Source: Microbacteriaceae bacterium (lineage in GTDB: Bacteria > Actinomycetota > Actinomycetes > Actinomycetales > Microbacteriaceae). Taken from it: DNA of 25,697 bases. The stretch spans positions 1-25,697 of the forward strand of contig CANGNR010000005.1 in assembly GCA_947455385.1 (NCBI GenBank), in the 5' to 3' direction. The position numbers were made by a program, and so were the translations under genes. Positions 6,216 to 16,431 of the stretch are shown here, in pieces; positions within the stretch are counted from its first letter, which is position 1, and every line of letters begins with the position of its first letter. The notes beneath the pieces were generated by a model that was given only the letters and a program-made list of their open reading frames with translations, searched no databases and was not told the origin of the DNA.

Positions 6216-8912
6216 GTGAACGATAGCCAAAAGCCTACCCTGCTGCTCATTGACGGGCATTCCCTGGCTTTTCGAGCCTTCTACGCGCTTAGCCCAGACG
6301 GTTTCAAGATGCCGTCTGGCCAGCACACCAACGCGGTGCACGGTTTCATCTCGATGCTGCTCAACATTCTGGGCAACGAAAAGCCCACCCACCTCGCGGT
6401 TGCCTTCGACCTCTCGCGCTTCTCGTTTCGCACCGAGATTTATCCCGAATACAAGGGCACCCGCGGCGAGACTCCGCCAGAGTTCAATGGCCAGACCGAG
6501 TTGCTCGAAGAGGCCCTCGCGGCCATGAACATTCGCACCATCACGCGCGAAAACTACGAGGCCGACGACCTCCTGGCAAGCCTCGCCGATCAAGGCGCAG
6601 CCGCCGGCTACCGCGTGCTGTTGGTCTCGGGAGACCGAGACACCTTTCAGTTGATCTCTGAGAACACCACGATTCTTTACCCGGTTAAGGGCGTCATGAA
6701 CCTCGCTCGGATGACCGACGAAGCCGTTGTCGAGAAATACGGCATCCACGCCGTTCAATACCCAGACCTCGCCGCGTTGGTGGGCGAGACCAGCGACAAC
6801 CTGCCAGGTATTCCGGGCGTTGGGCCAAAGACCGCGGCCAAGTGGATTCAGCAGTACGGCGGACTCGATCAGATTCTGGCTGCCGACTCCGAGATTGGCG
6901 GCAAGGTCGGAGAGAGCTTGCGTGAGCACCGCGAGCTAGCGATTCGAAACCGACAGCTGAACCATCTGGTGCGCGACCTTGACCTGGGACTCGAGTTTGA
7001 AGAGCTTCGCCTTCGCGGGGTTAACGGCGAAAAGGTCAAAGAGGTTTTTGCCAAGCTGCACTTTAGAACCCTCACCGAGCGAGTACTGCGGTTGCGCGGC
7101 GTTCAGGCAGAGTCGTCGACAGGAGAGTCGACGCCGCAAGAAGGCGAAGATTCGGGAGCCGCGCCGGCGCCGGAGGCTAGCCCGTTCGAAGAGATCGAAG
7201 TGCCCGAGGATGCGACGGCAAGCGCTGGGGATCTGATCGCCTTTGCCAACGAGCACGAGCGCGTCGGCATTGCCTTCGAGTTTGACCAGGCTGGGGGCGT
7301 CACCCAAGTTGCGCTTGCCAGCCAGCACAAGCGCCTGACGCTCGAGCTGAACGGCAAACTGCCGCCCGAGATCGCATCCATGTTGCAAACGGCGGGCACA
7401 AACCGTCGTTACGCCTACGACCTAAAGAACATCGAGCGGTCGCTCATCGCGAACTCGGCCAACCTGGTTGGCTGCACCGACGACGCTCTGCTTTATGCCT
7501 ATCTTTTGAACCCCGTGCGCAGGGGTTACGGCCTCGACGACCTAGCGCTCGAATACCTCGGGTTAGAGGTCAAGCGCGGCGACCCGAACCAGTTGCTGAG
7601 CGACTCTTCGGGCGAAACCAGCCTCAATGCTTGGCTCGCCCTGCAGCTGGGCAAGAAGCTCTCGGCCCAGGTTGCAGAGCAGGGGCAAACCAGCGTTTAC
7701 GAAGACATCGAACTGCCGTCGAGCACGGTCTTGGCCGAGATGGAGTCGGTCGGAGTCACGGTCGACAGCGCCAAGCTCGAGGCGATGTTCGAGCAACTCG
7801 GCGCCGAGGTTAAGGCCGCCGAGCAAGAGGCATTCGCGATCATCGGCCACGAGATTAACCTCGCATCGCCGAAGCAGCTGCAGACCGTGCTGTTCGAAGA
7901 GCTAGGCATGAAGGGCACCAAGTCGGTCAAGACCGGCTTCTCGACCAACGCCGCCGCCCTAAACGAGCTGTTCGAACAGACCGAGCATCCGTTTCTCGAG
8001 AAGCTTTTGGCCCACCGCGAGGTCACCAAGATGCGCCAGATGGTCGAGATTCTGCTGAAGTCGATTGGCGAGGATGGTCGGATCCACACGTCATACGTGC
8101 AAACCGGCACCAGCACCGGGCGCCTCTCGAGCGAAAACCCCAACCTGCAGAACATTCCGATCAAGAGCGAGCGCGGTCGACTGATTCGTGACGCGTTCCG
8201 GGTTGGCGATGGCTTCGAGACCCTGCTGACCGCCGATTATTCGCAGATCGAAATGCGCATCATGGCGCACCTCTCTGAGGACGAGGGCCTGATCGAAGCT
8301 TTCAACACGGGCGAGGACCTGCACCGATTCGTCGGTGCCCGTATCTTTGGCGTGGCTCCGAGCGAGGTCACCTCGGCCATGCGTTCGAAGGTCAAGGCCA
8401 TGTCATACGGGCTGGTCTATGGCCTTAGCGAATACGGGCTCGCGAAACAACTGCGCATCAGCAAAGGCGAGGCAAAGCAGCTGATGGTCGACTACTTCGA
8501 TCGCTTCGGGGGAGTGCAGCGCTACTTGGCGAGCGTGGTTGACGAGGCAAAGCGCCAGGGATACACGGTCACGGCCTTCGGTCGCCGCCGTCCGTTTGAC
8601 GACCTGACCAGCCCGATTTTCCAGCTTCGTGAGAACGCAAGGCGAGCCGCGCTGAACGCGCCAATGCAGGGAACCGCGGCAGACATCATGAAGCTCGCCA
8701 TGATTAATGCAGACAAGGCCATGAAGGCGGCCAAGCTCAAGTCGCGCATGCTACTGCAAGTGCACGACGAACTCGTGTTCGAAGTGGCCGCTGGCGAGCT
8801 AGATCAGCTAACCCAACTGGTGACCGAGGCGATGTCTAACGTCGTCAAGCTCTCTGTGCCCCTCGAGGTGCAGATCGGCATCGGCGAAACCTGGGATGCG
8901 GCGGCGCACTAG
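6216..8912 (+). CDS. polA: DNA polymerase I
   Basis: This 898-residue enzyme fills gaps in excision repair and removes RNA primers. The N-terminal 5'-nuclease domain (about 1-300) shows LLIDGHSLAFRAF, YEADDLLASLA and SGDRDTFQL. A middle domain (about 330-490) has the 3'-exonuclease fold, but its first motif reads Glu355-Phe-Asp357 in place of Asp-x-Glu, and the second motif also lacks its Asp. Proofreading is therefore probably lost, as in other actinobacterial Pol I. The polymerase domain has motif A DYSQIEMR (Asp674) and motif C VHDELVFE (Asp851-Glu852). The start is GTG without a Shine-Dalgarno sequence, placed six bases after a -10 box, so the mRNA is probably leaderless. The stop TAG shares its G with the GTG of the HPr gene. 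Confidence 0.97.
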   Translation: MNDSQKPTLLLIDGHSLAFRAFYALSPDGFKMPSGQHTNAVHGFISMLLNILGNEKPTHLAVAFDLSRFSFRTEIYPEYKGTRGETPPEFNGQTELLEEALAAMNIRTITRENYEADDLLASLADQGAAAGYRVLLVSGDRDTFQLISENTTILYPVKGVMNLARMTDEAVVEKYGIHAVQYPDLAALVGETSDNLPGIPGVGPKTAAKWIQQYGGLDQILAADSEIGGKVGESLREHRELAIRNRQLNHLVRDLDLGLEFEELRLRGVNGEKVKEVFAKLHFRTLTERVLRLRGVQAESSTGESTPQEGEDSGAAPAPEASPFEEIEVPEDATASAGDLIAFANEHERVGIAFEFDQAGGVTQVALASQHKRLTLELNGKLPPEIASMLQTAGTNRRYAYDLKNIERSLIANSANLVGCTDDALLYAYLLNPVRRGYGLDDLALEYLGLEVKRGDPNQLLSDSSGETSLNAWLALQLGKKLSAQVAEQGQTSVYEDIELPSSTVLAEMESVGVTVDSAKLEAMFEQLGAEVKAAEQEAFAIIGHEINLASPKQLQTVLFEELGMKGTKSVKTGFSTNAAALNELFEQTEHPFLEKLLAHREVTKMRQMVEILLKSIGEDGRIHTSYVQTGTSTGRLSSENPNLQNIPIKSERGRLIRDAFRVGDGFETLLTADYSQIEMRIMAHLSEDEGLIEAFNTGEDLHRFVGARIFGVAPSEVTSAMRSKVKAMSYGLVYGLSEYGLAKQLRISKGEAKQLMVDYFDRFGGVQRYLASVVDEAKRQGYTVTAFGRRRPFDDLTSPIFQLRENARRAALNAPMQGTAADIMKLAMINADKAMKAAKLKSRMLLQVHDELVFEVAAGELDQLTQLVTEAMSNVVKLSVPLEVQIGIGETWDAAAH

Positions 8913-9178
8913 TGATTCGAGAGATCGCATCCATCGCAAACAAAGATGGCCTGCACGCCCGCCCGGTTGCGGACTTCGTGCGTCAGGCATCCGCCGAAGG
9001 ACACACCGTGAAGATCTCGAGACCAGGCCAAGAGGCCGTGCGCGGCGACAGCATCCTGGCGATTTTGTCACTGGGCTTAAAGGCCGGCGAGCGGGTGTCG
9101 ATCGAGGTTTCTGGGCCAGACGAACGAGAGCTAATTCAGCGCCTGTTGAACATTGTTAGCGCCGCTAAAAGCGAGTAG
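8912..9178 (+). CDS. ptsH: HPr-family phosphocarrier protein
   Basis: This 88-residue protein has the whole HPr pattern. The active-site segment is DGLHARPVADF with His15, which accepts phosphate from enzyme I. The regulatory-site region GDSILAILSLG has Ser47 at the position of the classic Ser46. The segment GLKAGERVSIEVSG completes the fold. In the sugar phosphotransferase system HPr passes phosphate to enzyme IIA proteins. No enzyme I, enzyme II or HPr kinase gene is nearby, so it may serve an unlinked PTS or act as a regulator. The GTG start overlaps the polA stop by one base (TAGTG), pointing to coupled translation. Its own stop codon forms the first three bases of the predicted rpsA -10 box. 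Confidence 0.92.
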   Translation: MIREIASIANKDGLHARPVADFVRQASAEGHTVKISRPGQEAVRGDSILAILSLGLKAGERVSIEVSGPDERELIQRLLNIVSAAKSE

Positions 9179-9181
9179 GCT
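9153..9181 (+). promoter_or_regulatory. rpsA promoter
   Basis: TTGTTA (9153-9158) and TAGGCT (9176-9181) are 17 bases apart, a good actinobacterial housekeeping promoter. The -10 box begins with the TAG stop codon of the HPr gene. Transcription would start near 9188, exactly where a GTG begins, followed by a small stem, GTGCC-(TTTTC)-GGGCAC. This gives rpsA a supply independent of polA and HPr. Confidence 0.6.
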
Positions 9182-9232
9182 AGAACGGTGCCTTTTCGGG
9201 CACAACACCTATCCGCTGTCGCGGAGAAGCCC

Positions 9233-10762
9233 ATGGTTCAAACCGTGTGGTTGCTTTGCGACCTGAGTAAAACCATTACTGGAGTAATCATCTCTACTAC
9301 CACCAACACCGCAAAGACCGCCAAGCAGGTCGCAGTCAACGACATCGGCACCGCCGAAGAATTCTTGGCAGCGGTAGAAGCAACCCTTAAGTTCTTCAAC
9401 GACGGCGACCTCATCGAGGGCATCGTTGTAAAGATCGACCGCGACGAGGTTCTGCTCGACGTCGGTTACAAGACCGAAGGTGTTATCCCTTCGCGTGAAC
9501 TCTCGATTCGCCACGACGCAGATCCATCAGAGATCGTTGCAGTCGGCGACACCATCGAGGCCCTCGTTCTTCAGAAGGAAGACAAAGAAGGCCGCCTAAT
9601 CCTCTCCAAGAAGCGCGCACAGTACGAACGCGCCTGGGGCGACGTCGAGAAGGTCAAAGAGGCCGACGGCACCGTTACCGGTGTTGTTATCGAAGTTGTC
9701 AAGGGTGGACTCATCGTTGACATCGGCCTCCGTGGCTTCCTTCCTGCGTCGCTCATCGAGCTTCGCCGCGTTCGCGACCTCGGCCCATACCTCGGCCAAA
9801 AGGTCGAAGCCAAGATTCTCGAGCTCGACAAGAACCGCAACAACGTTGTGCTTTCGCGTCGCGCTCTGCTCGAAGAGTCGCAGTCGGCAAACCGCAGCAC
9901 CTTCCTCGCAGACCTAGCCAAGGGCCAGATCCGCACCGGTGTTGTTTCGTCGATCGTAAACTTCGGTGCATTCATCGACCTCGGTGGCGTTGACGGTCTC
10001 GTCCACGTTTCTGAGCTCTCGTGGAAGCACATCGAGCACGCATCCGAGGTCGTCGAAATCGGCCAGGAAGTCACCGTTGAGGTTCTCGAGGTTGACCAAG
10101 ACCGCGAGCGCGTTTCGCTCTCGCTCAAGGCCACCCAGGAAGACCCATGGCAGGTGTTCGCCCGCTCGCACGCGATCGGTCAGTACGCACCTGGCAAGGT
10201 CACCAAGCTGGTTCCTTTCGGCGCGTTCGTTCGCGTCGCAGACGGCATCGAAGGCCTCGTGCACATCAGCGAGCTCTCGGGCAAGCACATCGAACTGGCC
10301 GAGCAGGTCGTTTCGGTCAACCAGGATGTCTTCGTCAAGGTCATCGACATCGACCTCGACCGTCGCCGCATCTCGCTCTCGCTGAAGCAGGCTAACGAAG
10401 AAGTCGACCCAGAGGGCACCGAGTTCAACCCAGCCCTCTACGGCATGGCAGCTGACTACGACGAGAAGGGTAACTACAAGTACCCTGAGGGCTTCGACCC
10501 AACCACCAACGAGTGGAAGGCCGGCTTCGAAGAGGCTCGCGCCAAGTGGGAGAAGGAGTACGCAGAGGCTCACGCCCGTTGGGAAGAGCACAAGCGTCAG
10601 GTCAAGGCAGCAAACGAGGCAGAGGCCAAGTTGCCAGAGACCGGTTCGAAGGCAGAAGAGTCGACCATCAGCACCTCTTCGGCGGGCGAGGCCAAGGCCG
10701 GCACCCTGGCAGCAGACGAGTCGCTCGCCGCACTGCGCGACAAGTTGGCAGCCAAGGAGTAA
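9233..10762 (+). CDS. rpsA: 30S ribosomal protein S1 (start uncertain)
   Basis: S1 binds mRNA and helps initiation on the 30S subunit. Four S1 domains are visible. They begin near GDLIEGIVVKIDRDEV, GTVTGVVIEVVKGG, GQIRTGVVSSIVNFGAF and GKVTKLVPFGAF, and are followed by an acidic C-terminal tail. This is the usual actinobacterial arrangement. The start is not settled. The ATG at 9233 has a good Shine-Dalgarno sequence (GGAGAAG, 9223-9229) and is used here as the conservative boundary. Related S1 proteins begin only about 10-12 residues before QVAVNDIG. That corresponds to an ATC codon at 9290, which has GGAG five bases upstream, and strongly biased codons begin just after it. A GTG at 9188 sits at the predicted transcription start. 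The ORF ends just before the terminator at 10781-10811. Confidence 0.93.
   Translation: MVQTVWLLCDLSKTITGVIISTTTNTAKTAKQVAVNDIGTAEEFLAAVEATLKFFNDGDLIEGIVVKIDRDEVLLDVGYKTEGVIPSRELSIRHDADPSEIVAVGDTIEALVLQKEDKEGRLILSKKRAQYERAWGDVEKVKEADGTVTGVVIEVVKGGLIVDIGLRGFLPASLIELRRVRDLGPYLGQKVEAKILELDKNRNNVVLSRRALLEESQSANRSTFLADLAKGQIRTGVVSSIVNFGAFIDLGGVDGLVHVSELSWKHIEHASEVVEIGQEVTVEVLEVDQDRERVSLSLKATQEDPWQVFARSHAIGQYAPGKVTKLVPFGAFVRVADGIEGLVHISELSGKHIELAEQVVSVNQDVFVKVIDIDLDRRRISLSLKQANEEVDPEGTEFNPALYGMAADYDEKGNYKYPEGFDPTTNEWKAGFEEARAKWEKEYAEAHARWEEHKRQVKAANEAEAKLPETGSKAEESTISTSSAGEAKAGTLAADESLAALRDKLAAKE
9275..9288 (+). promoter_or_regulatory. Palindrome enclosing a Shine-Dalgarno sequence in the rpsA leader
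   Basis: ATTACT (9275-9280), GG, AGTAAT (9283-9288) form a perfect inverted repeat. The GGAG at 9281-9284 lies at its centre, and the ATC that homology suggests as the S1 start begins two bases after it. Pairing of the outer four bases would leave GGAG in a six-base loop. This could be a site for translational control of S1, which is autoregulated in other bacteria. The function is inferred. Confidence 0.4.
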
Positions 10763-10780
10763 TCCTTCGCAAGAAGCATC

Positions 10781-10811
10781 AATCGGGGTCAGACACCGTC
10801 TGGCCCCGATT
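10781..10811 (+). terminator. Intrinsic terminator after rpsA
   Basis: AATCGGGGTCAGAC (10781-10794) and GTCTGGCCCCGATT (10798-10811) form a 14-bp stem with one G-T pair around a 3-base loop. Only a short, broken T tail (TT-GC-TTT) follows. It lies 18 bases after the rpsA stop and before the coaE promoter. Confidence 0.8.
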
Positions 10812-10829
10812 TGCTTTAACTTTCGAAGT

Positions 10830-10835
10830 TAGGCT
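10830..10835 (+). promoter_or_regulatory. coaE -10 box, leaderless layout
   Basis: TAGGCT, the same hexamer as the rpsA -10 box, is followed by six bases (TAAGCC) and the ATG at 10842. No Shine-Dalgarno sequence lies in front of the ATG. The preceding terminator means coaE and uvrB need a promoter here. The -35 region is weak or absent. Confidence 0.6.
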
Positions 10836-10841
10836 TAAGCC

Positions 10842-11477
10842 ATGTATTTGGTCGGACTCACGGGTGGCATCGCCGCCGGCAAAAGCAGCGTCGCAGAGCG
10901 CTGGGCCGACCTTGGTGCGTCCATCATCGACGCAGATGAACTTGCGCGCGAGGTGGTTGCCCCCGGCACTCCGGCTCTGGCCGCGATAGTGGGCGAGTGG
11001 GGTGAGAGTCTGCTCGATGACTCCGGTGCGCTGCGCCGCGACCGGCTGGCCGCGATCGTGTTCGAAGACGAGGATTCCCGCAAGCGCCTCGAGGCCATCG
11101 TTCACCCGGCCGTTCAGGCCGAGACCCGCGCGCGCCTGGCCGCCTTGCCAAACGACGCGATCGCCGTATACGTCGTGCCGCTGCTGGTCGAGGCAAACGT
11201 AGACCACTCGTTCGATTTCGTTGTCACGGTCGAAGCCCCCGAGGGCGATCAAATCGAACGCATGGTCAAGCACCGCGGCATGACTCGCGAGGCCGCGATC
11301 GCTCGCATTCGCGCGCAGGCATCGCCGGCGCAGCGAGCCAATCGCGCCGACGTAATTCTCAACTCGAACCAGGCCAAAGACTTGCTGCTGCACGACGCAT
11401 CCCAGTTATGGCAGCGCATCGAGCAGCAGGCTGCCGCAAAGGCCGGCGCCGCGGCTCAGGGCGGGGCGGGCGAGTAG
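10842..11477 (+). CDS. coaE: Dephospho-CoA kinase
   Basis: Catalyses the last step of coenzyme A synthesis, phosphorylating the 3'-hydroxyl of dephospho-CoA with ATP. The 211-residue protein opens with a P-loop, GLTGGIAAGKSS (Lys14), followed by the DADELAREV segment typical of CoaE. PLLVE and RANRADVILN follow, as in the family. It has only the kinase domain, without the extra C-terminal domain found in some actinobacterial CoaE proteins. The tail is rich in Ala, Gln and Gly. The predicted mRNA is leaderless. The stop TAG shares its G with the GTG of uvrB (TAGTG at 11475-11479), so coaE and uvrB are probably one transcription and translation unit. Confidence 0.95.
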   Translation: MYLVGLTGGIAAGKSSVAERWADLGASIIDADELAREVVAPGTPALAAIVGEWGESLLDDSGALRRDRLAAIVFEDEDSRKRLEAIVHPAVQAETRARLAALPNDAIAVYVVPLLVEANVDHSFDFVVTVEAPEGDQIERMVKHRGMTREAAIARIRAQASPAQRANRADVILNSNQAKDLLLHDASQLWQRIEQQAAAKAGAAAQGGAGE

Positions 11478-13552
11478 TGGAGGACACAAGGTCTTTTGCG
11501 CCGTTTCAGGTGATCAGCGACTACACGCCGAGCGGCGACCAGCCGGCCGCAATCGCCGAGCTTGCCAAGCGCATCAACAACGGCGAGCGAGACATCGTGC
11601 TGCTCGGTGCGACGGGAACGGGCAAGTCGGCAACCACGGCCTGGCTGATCGAGGCCGTTCAGCGCCCGACCCTGGTGCTCGCGCACAACAAGACCCTCGC
11701 CGCACAGCTGGTCAACGAGTTTCGAGAGCTGCTGCCAAATAACGCCGTTGAGTACTTCGTGTCTTACTACGACTACTACCAGCCAGAGGCATACGTGCCG
11801 CAGACCGATACGTTCATCGAAAAGGACTCCTCGATAAACGAGGAGGTCGAGCGCATGCGCTACAAGGCCACCATGAGCCTGCTGAGCCGCCGTGACGTGG
11901 TGGTCGTCTCAACAGTTTCGTGCATCTATGGCCTTGGCGCGCCAGCCGAATACCTAAACCAGTCGGTTGCCCTCCAGGTTGGCGACCGACTCGATCGCAA
12001 TGACCTGATTCGCAAGTTCGTCGATCTGCAATACAAGCGCAACGACATCGATTTTTCGCGCGGAAATTTTCGCGTTCGCGGCGACACGATCGAGATCATC
12101 CCCGTCTATGACGAGATGGCGACGCGCATCGAGTTCTTCGGCGACGAGATCGAGGGCCTGTATTCGCTCGACCCGCTCACCGGCGAGGTGCTCAAAAAAG
12201 AGGATGCCGTCGCAATCTTTCCCGCTTCTTATTACGTGGCACCCGTCGAGCAGATGGGCCGTGCGATGGAGGCCATCGAAGAAGAAATGGTCGCGCGGGT
12301 CAAGGAGCTCGAGCAACAGGGCAAGCTGCTTGAGGCCCAGCGGCTCAAGATGCGCACCACCTTCGACCTCGAGATGATCAAAGAGATCGGCTTCTGCTCG
12401 GGCATCGAAAACTACTCTTCGCACATCGACGGGCGAGCGCCGGGCACCCCGCCATCCTGTTTGCTCGACTATTTTCCGGATGACTTCATCACCGTGATCG
12501 ACGAGTCGCACGTCACTGTGCCTCAGATCGGGGCGATGTTCGAGGGCGATTCGAGCCGCAAACGCACCCTGGTCGAGCACGGCTTTCGTCTGCCATCGGC
12601 GCTCGACAACCGACCGCTCAAGTGGGCAGAGTTTCAGGAGCGAGTCGGTCAGACGATCTATCTTTCGGCAACGCCGGGCAAGTACGAGATGGGCATCACC
12701 GACGGCGTGGTCGAGCAGATCATTCGCCCGACCGGCCTGATTGACCCCAAGATTGTGATCAAGCCGATTGAGGGCCAGATCGACGACCTGCTCGAAGAGA
12801 TTCGTGTGCGTGCCGCCAAGGATGAGCGCGTGCTCGTCACCACACTCACCAAAAAGATGTCTGAGGAGCTCACCGACTACCTCACCGAGGCGGGCGTGCG
12901 AGTGCGCTACCTTCACTCGGATGTCGACACCCTGCGTCGTGTCGAGCTTCTGCGCGAGCTGCGCAGCGGCGTGTTTGACGTGCTGATTGGCATCAACCTG
13001 TTGCGCGAGGGTCTCGACCTGCCGGAGGTCTCGCTCGTAGCGATTCTCGACGCCGACAAGCAGGGATTCCTGCGTTCGGCAACCTCGCTGATTCAGACCA
13101 TCGGACGTGCCGCTCGAAACGTCTCTGGCGAGGTGCACATGTATGCCGACCGCGTCACAGACGCCATGGCTCAGGCAATCGAGGAGACCGACCGTCGCCG
13201 CGCCAAACAGGTGGCCTACAACCTCGAGCGCGGGGTAGACCCGCAGCCGCTTCGAAAGAAGATCGCCGACATCACCGACGACATCCTGCGCGAGGAGCAA
13301 GACACCGCGCAACTGCTCGAGCAGGCGGCTAAGAATGGCTCTCGCGACCGCAAGCAGTCGGTGCCGCTCAAGCCGCGCAAGGGCATCGGTGGCATGGCCT
13401 ACAACGAGATTCTGGCCATCGTCGTCGACCTCGACGAGCAGATGAAAGAAGCGGCCAAGGAGCTCAAATTCGAGCTCGCCGCCCGCCTGCGCGACGAGAT
13501 CTCTGAACTCAAGTACGAACTGCGCCAGATTGAAAAGGCAGGCCACGCCTAG
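11477..13552 (+). CDS. uvrB: Excinuclease ABC subunit B (UvrB)
   Basis: UvrB is the damage-verifying helicase of nucleotide excision repair and is loaded by UvrA. From the GTG at 11477 it has 691 residues, a normal length. Visible motifs are Walker A GATGTGKS (residues 44-51), the beta-hairpin YYDYYQPEAYVP that probes DNA, the DEAD-like box DESHVT, SATP, and the helicase segment around QTIGRAARN. A C-terminal UVR domain (LDEQMKEAAKELKFELAARL) contacts UvrC. The frame stays open further upstream to 11408, but that would overlap coaE, and the family begins near FQVISDYTPSGDQ, so the GTG overlapping the coaE stop is preferred. I saw no LexA-type operator near it. Confidence 0.96.
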   Translation: MEDTRSFAPFQVISDYTPSGDQPAAIAELAKRINNGERDIVLLGATGTGKSATTAWLIEAVQRPTLVLAHNKTLAAQLVNEFRELLPNNAVEYFVSYYDYYQPEAYVPQTDTFIEKDSSINEEVERMRYKATMSLLSRRDVVVVSTVSCIYGLGAPAEYLNQSVALQVGDRLDRNDLIRKFVDLQYKRNDIDFSRGNFRVRGDTIEIIPVYDEMATRIEFFGDEIEGLYSLDPLTGEVLKKEDAVAIFPASYYVAPVEQMGRAMEAIEEEMVARVKELEQQGKLLEAQRLKMRTTFDLEMIKEIGFCSGIENYSSHIDGRAPGTPPSCLLDYFPDDFITVIDESHVTVPQIGAMFEGDSSRKRTLVEHGFRLPSALDNRPLKWAEFQERVGQTIYLSATPGKYEMGITDGVVEQIIRPTGLIDPKIVIKPIEGQIDDLLEEIRVRAAKDERVLVTTLTKKMSEELTDYLTEAGVRVRYLHSDVDTLRRVELLRELRSGVFDVLIGINLLREGLDLPEVSLVAILDADKQGFLRSATSLIQTIGRAARNVSGEVHMYADRVTDAMAQAIEETDRRRAKQVAYNLERGVDPQPLRKKIADITDDILREEQDTAQLLEQAAKNGSRDRKQSVPLKPRKGIGGMAYNEILAIVVDLDEQMKEAAKELKFELAARLRDEISELKYELRQIEKAGHA

Positions 13553-13557
13553 GCAGT

Positions 13558-13563
13558 TAAACT
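13558..13563 (+). promoter_or_regulatory. uvrA -10 box inside a short palindrome, leaderless layout
   Basis: TAAACT is followed by six bases (GACTTG) and the GTG at 13570, the spacing seen at pdtaR, polA and coaE. The box lies in the perfect palindrome CAGTT-A-AACTG (13555-13565). There is no Shine-Dalgarno sequence before the uvrA start. A TTGAAA at 13530-13535 is too far away (22 bases) to be a good -35 box. Confidence 0.5.
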
Positions 13564-13569
13564 GACTTG

Positions 13570-16422
<2,853 letters not shown>

Positions 16423-16431
16423 GGGAGCACC

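Noticed and set aside
11408..11476. Upstream extension of the uvrB frame into coaE
   Set aside because: The added residues are Arg/Gly-rich and absent from the family. The GTG overlapping the coaE stop is a better start.
11954..13546. Open frame of 530 codons antisense to uvrB
   Set aside because: Long antisense frames are expected in GC-rich genes with strong codon bias. It has no recognisable domain, no ribosome binding site, and lies wholly over a certain gene.
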